From Treponema sp. (lineage in GTDB: Bacteria > Spirochaetota > Spirochaetia > Treponematales > Treponemataceae): a stretch of DNA of 40,668 bases. Below the pieces are notes generated by a model, which worked only from the letters and a program-made list of their open reading frames with translations, was not told where the DNA came from and ran no database searches. Below, piece by piece: positions 7,734 to 15,743 of this stretch (position 1 is the first letter of the stretch; every line of letters begins with the position of its first letter). The DNA lies in assembly GCA_024690865.1 (NCBI GenBank), contig JAILON010000084.1:1-40668 (forward strand), read 5' to 3'. A program made the position numbers and the translations under genes.

Positions 7734-9041
7734 TCAGCCCTGCCCCAGCTTTCCCAGCGCGCGGATCCGCTCCAAGAGCGGCGGGTGGCTGTAGTTGAAC
7801 ACGCAGTATATCTTGGGCGGGGTCAGCTCGCTCAGGTTCTCCTTGTGCAGCTTTATGAGGGCCGTGACCAAACTCCGGCTCCTGCCGCAGACCTCGGCGG
7901 AAAAGGCGTCGGCATGGAATTCGTCCCGGCGGCTGAAAAAGTTCGCCACAAGGGAAAACAGGGGCGCGAACGGTGCGACAACAAGGCCGCACAGGAACAC
8001 GCCTATAAAGTGGATATACGGAAGGACGGCCTCCACCCGCCGCCCGCCGTCCAAGACGATGGAAGTCTCGGGCTCAAAGCCAAACGACGTGTACAGGGAG
8101 GGAAGCTTCACCGCCATGCTTACGGCGAACAGGAAAAGCACCGTAAGGGGAATTGCGGCCGCAAGCCGGCGGATCACGTGGTTCAGCTTGTAGTGCCCCA
8201 GCTCGTGGGCCAGGACGGATTCCGTCTCATCGACGGAAAGCTGGTCCAGCAGGGTGTCGAACAGGACCACGCGCTTGTTCTTGCCGACGCCGGTAAAATA
8301 GGCATTGCTGTGGCTGCTGCGCTTCGAGGCGTCCATCACGAATATTCCCTGAGACTGGAAGCCCGTCTTGTCCAACAGGGCCTCCAGCCGCCCCTTCAGC
8401 TCCTGCGGTTCCAACGGAGTGAACTTGTTGAACAGGGGAGCGATGAGCACGGGGTACAGGAAGCTCAACCCGAGCGACAGCAGGACGTACACGGCGGAAA
8501 GCAGGATCCACCATGCGCCCGGCAGATACAGCAGCAGGAACACCGCCAGGAGGATGAGGGGACAGGCCAGAACAAGCTCGACGGCCAAGCCTTTCAGTCC
8601 ATCCAGAATCCACATTCCCAGCGTCATTTTGGAAAAACCGTAGCGCCGTTCGATGTCGAATTCCCTCTTGAATGCAAACGGAATGGAAAGCAGGGCTTCC
8701 GGCAGCGAGGCCAGCAGGAAAAAGAGGAGGGCAGTCTTGTAGACGCTGCCCGTCACCAGGAAAAGCTGCCTGTAGACGGCGACGTAGTAGCCGGACAGGA
8801 CGAGGACCAGCGACAGGACAAAGCCAGCGCAATGCTCCGGAATGTACAGCCGGTATTTCTCGTCTTCGTAGGCCGCGGTCCGCTTCAGGAGCTTCGAATC
8901 CACGTAGCCGAACAGCTCCTTGGGAACCTTTCCTCCGTTCCTCTTTCTGGCCCGGTAGTCTATGAACTCAAGCGCCTCCTCCAGCAGGAAGCTGAACGAG
9001 GAGGCCAGGACGAAAACAAGCAAAAAAGCCTTTCCGTGCAT
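7734..9041 (-). CDS. M48 family zinc metalloprotease, Ste24/CAAX protease type
   Basis: The 435-residue polytopic membrane protein has the zinc motif HELGH at residues 279-283 and a second zinc ligand region SRRDEFHADAFS near residue 366. Several hydrophobic segments lie on both sides, and a LIAPLFNKFTPL segment before the active site is typical of Ste24p. This branch is longer than HtpX (about 290 residues). In bacteria these enzymes act in membrane protein quality control; prenyl-protein cleavage is not expected. It begins 4 bases after the hisG stop codon, so the two are probably one transcript, although their functions seem unrelated. Confidence 0.9.
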   Translation of the reverse strand: MHGKAFLLVFVLASSFSFLLEEALEFIDYRARKRNGGKVPKELFGYVDSKLLKRTAAYEDEKYRLYIPEHCAGFVLSLVLVLSGYYVAVYRQLFLVTGSVYKTALLFFLLASLPEALLSIPFAFKREFDIERRYGFSKMTLGMWILDGLKGLAVELVLACPLILLAVFLLLYLPGAWWILLSAVYVLLSLGLSFLYPVLIAPLFNKFTPLEPQELKGRLEALLDKTGFQSQGIFVMDASKRSSHSNAYFTGVGKNKRVVLFDTLLDQLSVDETESVLAHELGHYKLNHVIRRLAAAIPLTVLFLFAVSMAVKLPSLYTSFGFEPETSIVLDGGRRVEAVLPYIHFIGVFLCGLVVAPFAPLFSLVANFFSRRDEFHADAFSAEVCGRSRSLVTALIKLHKENLSELTPPKIYCVFNYSHPPLLERIRALGKLGQG

Positions 9042-9045
9042 CGGC

Positions 9046-9918
9046 CTACAGCATGACCTTGCGGAGCTCGTATTCCACTATGTCGGTCGCGCCGAGCGAC
9101 TGGAGCCGGGGAAGCAGGGTGGGGACATCCCCCTTTTTTACGGCAATCTTGACCGCATAGCCGCCGCCTCCAAAGAGGGGGCTCACGGTGGGGCTCTTCA
9201 TGGAAGGCAGGCCCTGCACCAGCGAGTCGAACTTGTCCGAGGCGACGTTCATCTCAAGCATCACGCGGTCGCGGGCAGCGAGGACGGCCTCGAAGAGCAT
9301 CTTCAGCTCCATCACTTTGCGCCGCTTGTCCTCGTCGCGCATGGCGGCCTTGCTCGCATACAGCCTGGTAGACGACTCCATCAGGGTGTCGGTTATCTTC
9401 AGGTGGTTGGCATGGAGCGAGGAACCGGTGCTCGTGTTGTCTATGAGGATCTGCGCGATGGACTCCGGCCGGTCCTGCACGAAGCCCTCGCTCGTGCCCC
9501 AGGTGCGGAAGATCGTCGCCTGGAGCTTGTGGGAGGCAGCCCACTTGGTGCTGAGGTTCTGATATTCGGTGGCTATCGTCACGGGTTTGGAAATTATCTC
9601 GTTGAAATCGTGGCTGTCCGGAACCGCCGCAACAATCCGCACGGGGTCGAAGCCCAGGTCCATGATTTCCTCCACCTGGTCCTGGACCCCGCTCTCGTAC
9701 ACCCAGTCCTTGCCGGAAAATCCCACGTCCGCACGGCCGGCAGCCAGAAGCGCGCCCACAATCTGGGGCTTCACGACCTGGAAGGCAAGGTCCTTCTGGT
9801 TGGTCAGGGGAAAATATGTCCTGTCAGGAAGGTGCATCGTAATGCCCACATCGCTCAAAAGCTCATATACCGACTCGTAGATCCTGCCCTTCGCCAGAAG
9901 GATTCTCAGTTTTTCCAT
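9046..9918 (-). CDS. hisG: ATP phosphoribosyltransferase (HisG, long form)
   Basis: The 290-residue product catalyses the first step of histidine synthesis (ATP + PRPP). It shows LRILLAKGR at the N-terminus, GRADVGFSGKDWV, and the phosphoribosyl-binding segment LIDNTSTGSSLHANHL. The C-terminal ~75 residues, from roughly SPTVSPLFGGGGYAVKIAV onward, form the ACT-like regulatory domain of the long, histidine-inhibited, HisZ-independent form. The ATG at 9918 is chosen because two earlier candidate starts lie inside or upstream of the -10 box. No other his gene is in the window; the next gene is a membrane protease. Confidence 0.92.
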   Translation of the reverse strand: MEKLRILLAKGRIYESVYELLSDVGITMHLPDRTYFPLTNQKDLAFQVVKPQIVGALLAAGRADVGFSGKDWVYESGVQDQVEEIMDLGFDPVRIVAAVPDSHDFNEIISKPVTIATEYQNLSTKWAASHKLQATIFRTWGTSEGFVQDRPESIAQILIDNTSTGSSLHANHLKITDTLMESSTRLYASKAAMRDEDKRRKVMELKMLFEAVLAARDRVMLEMNVASDKFDSLVQGLPSMKSPTVSPLFGGGGYAVKIAVKKGDVPTLLPRLQSLGATDIVEYELRKVML

Positions 9919-9928
9919 AATAAGAAAC

Positions 9929-9957
9929 ATTTTACCGCAAAGCACGCCTTTTTACAA
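9929..9957 (-). promoter_or_regulatory. Sigma70 promoter of the hisG-ste24 transcript
   Basis: On the minus strand TTGTAA (9952-9957), 17 bases, then TAAAAT (9929-9934). The -10 box ends 10 bases before the hisG ATG, predicting a leader of about 3 bases. Confidence 0.7.
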
Positions 9958-10002
9958 GCCGTCGCGTTACGGCCGTTGCGTATGCCGCGGGCCGTCCCCA
10001 CG

Positions 10003-10268
10003 GAAATCAGTTTTTACCGAATGTATACAGTATGAAAACGTATTGCCTTGACGCTACGGCCCAACGGGCGAGGCGGTTCCCGCGGGGTGTCCCCATACGC
10101 TCGCCGAGATTGCATTTATATCACACGCATATTCAGCACATGCGGACAGGTCCACAAAAACCATGAGGCAATCAAATGCTCGCTATGGGGCCTACGCCCG
10201 TTGGGCCCTACGCCCGTTGGGCCTCCATACGTTTTTTAATGGAGAATTCCTCCATGAAAACTGATTCC
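10003..10268. repeat. MITE-like palindromic element, copy 2
   Basis: This 266-bp copy is in the same orientation as copy 1. The terminal repeats are GAAATCAGTTTT (10003-10014) and AAAACTGATTCC (10257-10268, one mismatch). It differs from copy 1 mainly by a tandem duplication of CTACGCCCGTTGGGC near 10190-10222. It sits between the divergent hisG and beta-barrel-protein promoters. Confidence 0.75.
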
Positions 10269-10289
10269 CGTGCCCGCTCCCAAAACAGC

Positions 10290-10318
10290 TTGCCCCGTAA
10301 CGCAAGCGGGTGTACAAT
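10290..10318 (+). promoter_or_regulatory. Sigma70 promoter of the exported beta-barrel-like protein
   Basis: TTGCCC (10290-10295), 17 bases, TACAAT (10313-10318). The start codon at 10333 follows 14 bases later, giving a short leader of about 8 bases with only a GAAG before the ATG. Confidence 0.55.
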
Positions 10319-10332
10319 TGTTTTATACGAAG

Positions 10333-11988
10333 ATGAAACTGGGTCCGTTGCACAAAAACGCAGCTTTCCTCCTCGCAGTCCTGCTGGGAACCGCCGTCCC
10401 CGTACGGGCACAGGCCGCCCGTACCCCGCCCCCGGCCAGGGAATCCGACGTAAAGCCTCCCGTCAGGAGCGAGGACGGCATGATCCTGCGTTCCGGGGGC
10501 GAGTCCTCCGTGCTGGTTTCCGAGCAGGAGCAGCAGTCCCTGGACAGGCAGCGGGAGACCATCTCCAAGACCGACAAGCGTCGGGCCAAGGCCGACAAGG
10601 CCAAGCGGGACGGCTATGACGACTGGGAAAACTCCGTCATTTCCGCAAACTACCGCCAGTTCAAGGGCATCGCGGAAGGCGAGAAGGACAGGCACGACTC
10701 GTCCGGCCCGCTGGCGCTGGAACGCATACAGAAAATCGAAAAGATGAAGCAGAACATCCTCCGCTTCGAACGCTTCTACGACAAGGAGAGCGAGGAAGTC
10801 GCAAGCCTCATGTCCTCGCTCGAAGACTACTATGGGGAACTCGAAGCGGACACCTACACCGCAAGCTCCTTCTCCGGCGAACTGATCGTCAGGGCAGCCG
10901 ACTACACCGAGGCAAAAGATGGCTGGAAGGCCACGATATATTCCGAACTCTTCGGCCTGCCGAGCCTGTTCAGCTACAGCGGCACCGTAGACTACAAGGA
11001 GCTGGTGAAGAAAGGCGGCGCCCTGTTGGGCAACAAGAGCCTGGGCGGGTTGGACAAACAGCAGAGCATCATGGTGCTGGACAGCCTGTTCGCACGGGCC
11101 GTTCCCGTCCTCTTCGCAACGCTGAAATACAAGGTCATACGGGGGACAGCCGCCTCGCAATACCGCCTCATCCCCATATCCCTGACCCTCACCCGGATGG
11201 ACAACCTGAAGGAAGTCCTTTCCGTCCAACGTTCGGGGCTGCCCCAGGGAATCTTCTGCATGACGCCCCAGCTGGCCATAGGCAGCCCTTCGGAAACAGT
11301 CGAAGCCGCAATCCATGCGCAGGACGCCGCAACGGGAAATGGAAGCGGGAAACACGGCAGCAGCAAAAGCAACAGTAAAAACAGCGGCAGCGCCAAGAAG
11401 GACGATGGCAAGAACGCCGGCGGCAAAGGCACGGGCAGCAGTAGCAACAGCGGTGGCACCAGCAGCGGGAGTGGCAAAAGCAACGGCGGCGGCAATACCT
11501 CCGGCAGCAATGGCGGCGGCATAAGCTTCACTGAAAAGATGCTTTCCAAGCAAAAAAGAAGGCGGGTCCTCCTGCTCACGATGGACACGGCCATCTACGA
11601 CCCTGCGAACTACGACAAGCGCGACCTGAGCTTGAACGCCATGAAGCTGAACTTCGACTTCGCCACCAGCGACTACCTCTTCTTCGGAGGCGGCCTGGCC
11701 TGGAGATACATGGGAAAAAATACCGAATCCTACTACGGGGCCTTCATCAACGGAGGGGCAAACATCACCCTCTTCCAGAATTTCCGCCCCTACGTGCTGC
11801 TGGAAGCTTCCGCCAACACGGGCGCGGAGCTGGGCCTGGGAGTCGGAGGCGGACTGGACATAACGATAAAGCACCTGGTGCTCAACGCAAACATGGCGTT
11901 CAACTACGTTTTTGACGCGGATTTGAAGGTCGGCAACAAGAATTCCACCTTTGCCACAGCCGGATTCGGCATAGGCTTCACCTGGTAG
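10333..11988 (+). CDS. Exported protein with low-complexity linker and C-terminal beta-barrel-like domain
   Basis: The 551-residue protein starts with a Sec signal peptide (cleavage probably after PVRA, about residue 26). Residues ~60-330 are charged, Lys/Asp/Glu rich and not recognised. Residues ~334-397 are almost pure Gly, Ser, Asn and Lys. The last ~130 residues alternate polar and hydrophobic residues with many Gly, Tyr and Phe (for example LFFGGGLAWRYMG) and end in FTW, as outer-membrane strands do. I infer an outer-membrane protein with a periplasmic or surface N-terminal part; function unknown. The ATG at 10333 gives the signal peptide at the true N-terminus. A large reverse-strand open frame over it is a shadow. 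Confidence 0.7.
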   Translation: MKLGPLHKNAAFLLAVLLGTAVPVRAQAARTPPPARESDVKPPVRSEDGMILRSGGESSVLVSEQEQQSLDRQRETISKTDKRRAKADKAKRDGYDDWENSVISANYRQFKGIAEGEKDRHDSSGPLALERIQKIEKMKQNILRFERFYDKESEEVASLMSSLEDYYGELEADTYTASSFSGELIVRAADYTEAKDGWKATIYSELFGLPSLFSYSGTVDYKELVKKGGALLGNKSLGGLDKQQSIMVLDSLFARAVPVLFATLKYKVIRGTAASQYRLIPISLTLTRMDNLKEVLSVQRSGLPQGIFCMTPQLAIGSPSETVEAAIHAQDAATGNGSGKHGSSKSNSKNSGSAKKDDGKNAGGKGTGSSSNSGGTSSGSGKSNGGGNTSGSNGGGISFTEKMLSKQKRRRVLLLTMDTAIYDPANYDKRDLSLNAMKLNFDFATSDYLFFGGGLAWRYMGKNTESYYGAFINGGANITLFQNFRPYVLLEASANTGAELGLGVGGGLDITIKHLVLNANMAFNYVFDADLKVGNKNSTFATAGFGIGFTW

Positions 11989-12153
11989 GAAGAAGGGCCA
12001 GAAGCAAAGGCCCCGTTTCTGTCAGCCACCGGAACACCGGAAAGAAGCATGGAATGTCGGAACCCGCATCCTCGGAACTTCAGCCCCCGGTGAGGACTTC
12101 CTGAAGCAAACTCCCCATCCATACATGACCATCTTGGCCAGACCATAACGATC

Positions 12154-12337
12154 ATTCTGCATACCAAAGAATGGACATTCTTCATACCAAAGAATGGACA
12201 TTCTGCATACCAAAGAATGGACATTCTTCACACCAAAGAATGGACATTCCTCACACCCAAGAATGGACATTCTTCACACCGAAGAATGGACACTCTTCAC
12301 ACCGAAGAATGGACATTCTTCATACCAAAGAATGGAC
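12154..12337. repeat. Tandem array of eight 23-bp units (array 1)
   Basis: Eight head-to-tail units of exactly 23 bp. Each has a 15-bp core GAATGGACATTCTTC that is nearly palindromic (GAATGGACATTC), plus an 8-bp arm such as ATACCAAA, ACACCAAA or ACACCGAA. Because 23 is not a multiple of 3, it is open in several frames with repetitive translations; these are not genes. A second array with the same core is at 40135. Bases 11989-12153 between the barrel gene and this array hold nothing I recognise. Confidence 0.9.
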
Positions 12338-12365
12338 GGACGTAACACACACGATGGAAAAGATA

Positions 12366-12397
12366 CAAAAAAAGGGCGGACTGTCTCCCGTCCGCCC
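12366..12397 (-). terminator. Strong intrinsic terminator (minus strand)
   Basis: On the minus strand GGGCGGAC (12397-12390), an 8-base loop and GTCCGCCC (12381-12374) are followed by seven T residues. On the plus strand only three T residues follow, so it mainly ends minus-strand transcription. Confidence 0.85.
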
Positions 12398-12600
12398 TCT
12401 TTGGTACCAACGATGCCGTGACCTCTCGGTCAATTGGCACGCTAGTGCCCGTGAAGTAGTGTTTTCAGTTTATGGCCATTGTTGGCAACATCCACACAAC
12501 GGCAGCACAGCCCATCGCTCCTGCCGTTGCCTGAGGAGGACCTCCTCGCCGCACACGCGGTGCCTCGGCCTCCACACGGCCCGCACTGCCGCGGGCCAAT
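12374..12600 (-). ncRNA. Candidate structured RNA or structured 3' region
   Basis: About 225 bases between the small secreted protein gene and a strong terminator have no good ORF but several clean hairpins: GGCCCGC/GCGGGCC (12578-12597), GAGGAGG/CCTCCTC (12533-12547), AACGGCA/TGCCGTT (12498-12528), GGCAC/GTGCC (12436-12449), and TGACC-GAGA-GGTCA on the minus strand (12432-12419), a GNRA-type tetraloop. A weak promoter-like TTCACT-N18-TATAGA precedes it on the minus strand. It does not match conserved parts of RNase P, tmRNA or SRP RNA that I can recall. It could be a separate small RNA or the 3' UTR of the upstream gene. Confidence 0.35.
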
Positions 12601-12652
12601 CTATACCGAACCTGCGCTTACCTAGTGAAGCACTTTACTTCAGTAAAGCACT

Positions 12653-13081
12653 TTACTTCGTAAAGTAGACGTAGGAGCTGTACCTTGCCATCCTCTGCTT
12701 GGTTTCCTTGTCCTTGAAGTACTTGGACTTGTCCTTGGCCTTGTAGTAGTAGTGCTTGAAGCCGTGCTCGGCGGCGAAGTCCTGGAACACGCCCATGGCG
12801 GTGTTCATTGCCTCGCCCTGGTCATAGCTGGCCTGCAGGCACTCATAGTAGAAGTGAACCTCGCCCGTAAGGGGGGTGTACTCCATCGTCAACGTAACGG
12901 TGTTCGCGGTCGGATGCAGGTCAGCATACTGATCCTCAACCGTTATCACCTGGGTAGTCCTGTCAGCGTAGCTGTCAGCAGCCTCAACTCCTCCGGTTGT
13001 GGTTCCGCCGAAGTTCTGCGCGAATACCGCACCAAAAGTCGTGAGCGTGAGAGCAGCAACCAAAGCCATTATCTTCTTCAT
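12653..13081 (-). CDS. Small secreted protein of unknown function
   Basis: The 142-residue product has a textbook signal peptide MKKIMALVAALTLTTFGAVFA, cleaved before QN. The mature part is hydrophilic, rich in Tyr, Lys, Asp and Thr, and ends in KQRMARYSSYVYFTK. I do not recognise a family. Unlike many neighbours it has a strong Shine-Dalgarno (GGAGGACACTATG) and a long AT-rich leader. Just after the stop are direct and inverted copies of AGTAAAGTGCTTTACT that repeat the last coding bases. It has its own promoter inside the 3' end of the upstream gene, and transcription probably runs on through the structured region to the terminator at 12366. Confidence 0.8.
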   Translation of the reverse strand: MKKIMALVAALTLTTFGAVFAQNFGGTTTGGVEAADSYADRTTQVITVEDQYADLHPTANTVTLTMEYTPLTGEVHFYYECLQASYDQGEAMNTAMGVFQDFAAEHGFKHYYYKAKDKSKYFKDKETKQRMARYSSYVYFTK

Positions 13082-13109
13082 AGTGTCCTCCTAAACTGAA
13101 TTAGTCTAG

Positions 13110-14009
13110 TTAAAAGTAAGTATACTTAACTATTCTATCAGTTTCTAAAAAAAATTCAAGGTCTGTCTTATACTGACCTTCGTAAATATAAACCCTAGGA
13201 ACCCCGATTAGTAACACCCGCCCGGTGATTTCCTTTGGCTTATTTCTTGAATAGACCCGCCAGTATTCCCTGACGGCATCCCGGATCGCGCTGCCGACGG
13301 ACTCCTTGATCCCCTCGAAGCCCTTGGCGACGCTCGCGCTGCCCCTGCCGCGCACCTTGGGCAGGTTGATGCTGCTCCAGCGCCGGTAGGACAGCTGCTG
13401 CACCTCCGTCCGGTCGCAGTAGGCCCATACCAAAAGCTTCTCGTCCTCCGGTATCGGGTCCCGGTACTCGATGGAGTTCACCGACCAGTCGAAGGGATGT
13501 ATCTCCCCGAACTCGAAGAACTCCTCCACGCCCCGCGCCTTGTCGGAGGGAGTGTAGTCGAAGGTCCAGCCCGACAGCATCCCCGACAGGAAGAAGGGGG
13601 TCAGCTCCTTGGCCCTGCCGATGGCGAAGGAGTAGAGCCGGGTCCGCATGGCCTCGACCTCCGGGCTCCCCCCCGCGGAAGGGAGGGCAGCAGCCGTGGC
13701 GTCGGAATCGGAATTCCCCGCCGAAATCGACTCTGCGGCCGTGCCTCCCGCAGCGGGAAGCGCCGTACCGGGCACGCCAGACGAAGCGGAAGACTCCGGA
13801 CCGTTCCCCTTTTTCGCAGACGAACCGGGGTCGCCTTCCTCCGTCTCCCAGGCCTCGTCCCCGAATCCGCCGGGGAAGGGGTCCAGCTCGGACCATATCT
13901 GTATGCGCAGCTGCTGGGACTGGTTGGGAACCTGGGCCGGCGCCATGCCGCCCGCCACAAGGGATGCAAGCCCCAGCGCCGCCAATAATTTGCAAATTTT
14001 CACTTCCAT
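13110..14009 (-). CDS. Secreted protein of unknown function
   Basis: The 299-residue frame starts with a signal peptide (KLLAALGLASLVAGGMAPAQ). Residues ~60-115 are a Gly/Ser/Ala-rich linker. The C-terminal ~185 residues look folded, with many aromatic residues (GWTFDYTPSDKARGVEEFF, RVLLIGVPRVYIYEGQ), but I recognise no family. The start is ambiguous: a GATAAT -10 box lies directly before the ATG, so the real leaderless start may be the GTG at 14003, 6 bases after the -10 box. The stop is about 30 bases before the next gene's ATG, and that gene's promoter overlaps this coding region, so the two may be partly independent. Confidence 0.7.
   Translation of the reverse strand: MEVKICKLLAALGLASLVAGGMAPAQVPNQSQQLRIQIWSELDPFPGGFGDEAWETEEGDPGSSAKKGNGPESSASSGVPGTALPAAGGTAAESISAGNSDSDATAAALPSAGGSPEVEAMRTRLYSFAIGRAKELTPFFLSGMLSGWTFDYTPSDKARGVEEFFEFGEIHPFDWSVNSIEYRDPIPEDEKLLVWAYCDRTEVQQLSYRRWSSINLPKVRGRGSASVAKGFEGIKESVGSAIRDAVREYWRVYSRNKPKEITGRVLLIGVPRVYIYEGQYKTDLEFFLETDRIVKYTYF
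13132..13159 (-). promoter_or_regulatory. Promoter and leader of the small secreted protein
   Basis: On the minus strand TTGAAT (13154-13159), 16 bases, TAGAAT (13132-13137). The ~45-base leader contains a perfect palindrome TAAGTATACTTA and an AGTTAA...TTAACT hairpin before the Shine-Dalgarno. The promoter lies inside the last codons of the upstream gene. Confidence 0.55.
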
Positions 14010-14038
14010 ATTATCGGAAACAATCTGAAAGGCGTCCA
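14010..14038 (-). promoter_or_regulatory. Promoter of the 13110-14009 gene
   Basis: On the minus strand TGGACG (14033-14038), 17 bases, GATAAT (14010-14015). The -10 box abuts the ATG at 14009; a GTG lies exactly 6 bases after it. Confidence 0.5.
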
Positions 14039-14422
14039 GTTATAACGGTTCTGCCGACTCGTCCACCCCACCCGTCCAGATGCCCGTCCTGCTGTCATGG
14101 GGACAGCCGAGTCATGCCATCCGCCCCGCCCGGAGGCAAACGCCCCCGGCAGACGTTCCTGGCAGCCTGTCCGCCCCTTTGCGCCGGAATCAACCGTCTC
14201 CGCACGTCCCCGGCACAAATCGTGCCGATTGTCCCAGCACAGGCCGACATGCCCCGCAAAACGGAATCTCTACCCGGACCAGACACATCCGAAAGCAACC
14301 GTTTCCGCACATTCCCGAACAGGCGCCCCAGTTAAATCGTCCCCCGCCGGGGAATCCTCGCTCTGGGGGCCCCCGTCGCTCCATGGCCCCCGCTTGTCCG
14401 TCCGATTGTCCCGTCCGCCCGG
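14039..14422. other. Gene-free, C-rich intergenic stretch
   Basis: About 380 bases between two minus-strand genes. It is strongly C-rich on the plus strand. I see no gene, no terminator with a T tract and no clear repeat. Open frames here have no start context and compositions like shadow frames. Confidence 0.5.
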
Positions 14423-15400
14423 CTAGTCCTGGGACAGCATGTCCTTGTAGAACTCGGAGTAGTCGTGCCGATTGTCCTTGGTGAAGGCTATGGCCGCGCG
14501 GGGATGCTGGTTCAGGATGCCCGTCACCAGGTACTGGAGGTCGTAGCCCCATGTCGCCCCGCTCTTCCTGAGCTTGGGGATTTCTTCCTCGACGAACTGT
14601 ATCGCCGGGTAGATGCTGTACTTGGGATTGCGCAGGAGGCCCAGGAGGCTCTCGATGTAGCAGTTGCCCGCGCCCCGCCCCATGCCGGAATAGGTTCCGT
14701 CCAGCCAGTCCGCCCCGTCGCCCAGGGCCTCGATCGTGTTGGCGAAGGCAAGCTGCTGGTTGTTGTGGGCGTGGATGCCGAGCTTCTTGGAGTACTTGTC
14801 GGCGTACTCCTTGTACAGGGCCGTGATGCGGGCTATCTGCTCCGGGAACAGGGAGCCGAAACTGTCCACGATGTAGATGACGTCCACCGGGGAGTGTCCC
14901 AGCATCTCAAGGGCGACGCGCACGTCCCCCTCCTGCGCCGTGGAAATCGCCATGATGTTGCAGGTGACTATGTAGCCCTTCTTCTTGGCGTCCTCTATCA
15001 TGTCCACCGCACCCGCAATCTGGTTCACGTAGCAGGCGACCCGGATCACGTTCAGGGGGCTGTTCGCCTTGTCGATGATGTCATCCTTATAGTCGCAGCG
15101 GCCCACGTCCGCCATCGCCGCGAGCATGATTTTGCCATCGTCGTTGGGCCCGAGCACGCGGGCAACCTTGTCGTCATCGCAGAACTTCCACAGGCCAAAC
15201 TTGTCCACATCGAAGAGCTTCTTGGAAGCCTTGTAGCCCACCTCCATGCAGTCGATTCCGGCCTCTATGTTGGTCCGGTAGAGCTTCTGCGCAAATTCGT
15301 CGGTGAAGCGGAAGTCGTTCACCAGGCCTCCGTCGCGGAGGGTCGCGTCCACCACGCGGACCCCCTCCCTTATTCCCATAAGGTCGGAAATGTTCTTCAT
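14423..15400 (-). CDS. DRE-TIM aldolase (HMG-CoA lyase / hydroxy-oxovalerate aldolase-like)
   Basis: The 325-residue cytoplasmic enzyme has VVDATLRDGG near its N-terminus (R22, D23: substrate arginine and metal aspartate) and the metal-binding H210-A-H212 in GIHAHNNQQLA, followed by the glycine-rich GMGRGAGN loop. These define the DRE-TIM metallolyase superfamily (4-hydroxy-2-oxovalerate aldolase, HMG-CoA lyase, isopropylmalate and citramalate synthases). No aldehyde dehydrogenase partner is present, so a DmpG-type catabolic pathway is not supported. Stand-alone members also occur in surface polysaccharide clusters, and an acyltransferase follows on the same strand side. Substrate unknown. 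The ATG has a GGAG site 7 bases upstream. Confidence 0.8.
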   Translation of the reverse strand: MKNISDLMGIREGVRVVDATLRDGGLVNDFRFTDEFAQKLYRTNIEAGIDCMEVGYKASKKLFDVDKFGLWKFCDDDKVARVLGPNDDGKIMLAAMADVGRCDYKDDIIDKANSPLNVIRVACYVNQIAGAVDMIEDAKKKGYIVTCNIMAISTAQEGDVRVALEMLGHSPVDVIYIVDSFGSLFPEQIARITALYKEYADKYSKKLGIHAHNNQQLAFANTIEALGDGADWLDGTYSGMGRGAGNCYIESLLGLLRNPKYSIYPAIQFVEEEIPKLRKSGATWGYDLQYLVTGILNQHPRAAIAFTKDNRHDYSEFYKDMLSQD

Positions 15401-15441
15401 ATCTTACTCCATGGCGGGGTTGTCCCCGTACTTATGGAGTG

Positions 15442-15450
15442 ATTATAGCA
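15442..15450 (-). promoter_or_regulatory. Extended -10 promoter of the aldolase gene
   Basis: On the minus strand TGCTATAAT (-10 hexamer 15442-15447). The predicted leader of about 35 bases holds a CGGGG-ACAA-CCCCG hairpin and then the Shine-Dalgarno, so this gene is not leaderless. Confidence 0.65.
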
Positions 15451-15548
15451 AAAAGATTCTATTTGTAGAAGTGGGTAACGGGGAGCAGGGAGGGGCGCGT
15501 CTCACGAGCTTATGCCAGTGCATCGGAGACGGGGACGTCATCGAGGGC

Positions 15549-15740
15549 GGGGCGTCATCGGAGGCGGGGCGGCTTGCTCCGATGCAAAAGCCCACGTCCC
15601 CACAACGCGACACACTCGCCTGCGGGGCGTCATCAAGGGCAAGGCGGCTTGTTCCGCCGCAAAAGCCCACGCACCGCAACGCTACACACTCACCTGCGGG
15701 GACGTCATCAAGAACGGAGCGTCATCGGAAGCGAAGGACG
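15549..15740. repeat. ~75-bp tandem direct repeat
   Basis: Two near-complete units start at 15549 and 15624 (offset 75) and a diverged third at 15698. Each begins GGGGCGTCATC and contains GGCGGCTTG and GCAAAAGCCCACG. Further GACGTCATC copies occur on both sides. No gene is seen between 15451 and 15743. Confidence 0.7.
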
Positions 15741-15743
15741 TCA

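Noticed and set aside
7785..9056. 423-codon plus-strand frame over the Ste24 gene
   Set aside because: Gln/Arg/Gly-rich composition typical of an antisense shadow; the reverse gene has a zinc motif and membrane segments.
10192..11874. 560-codon reverse frame over the barrel-like protein
   Set aside because: Antisense of the forward gene, which has a signal peptide and promoter; the reverse frame also runs into MITE-like DNA.
12154..12337. CRISPR array
   Set aside because: Units are contiguous with no 30-40-base unique spacers; the 8-bp arms are repeated, and no cas genes are present. It is a plain tandem repeat.
12398..12640. RNase P RNA, tmRNA or SRP RNA
   Set aside because: No GAGGAAAGTCC and ACAGAACCC pair, no tRNA-like CCA end, and no GGAA-type SRP helix, so only a generic structured RNA is suggested.
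12171..12668. 165-codon ORF reading through the 23-bp repeats
   Set aside because: All frames of a 23-bp repeat stay open with cyclic peptides; no ribosome site, and it crosses the terminator and structured region.
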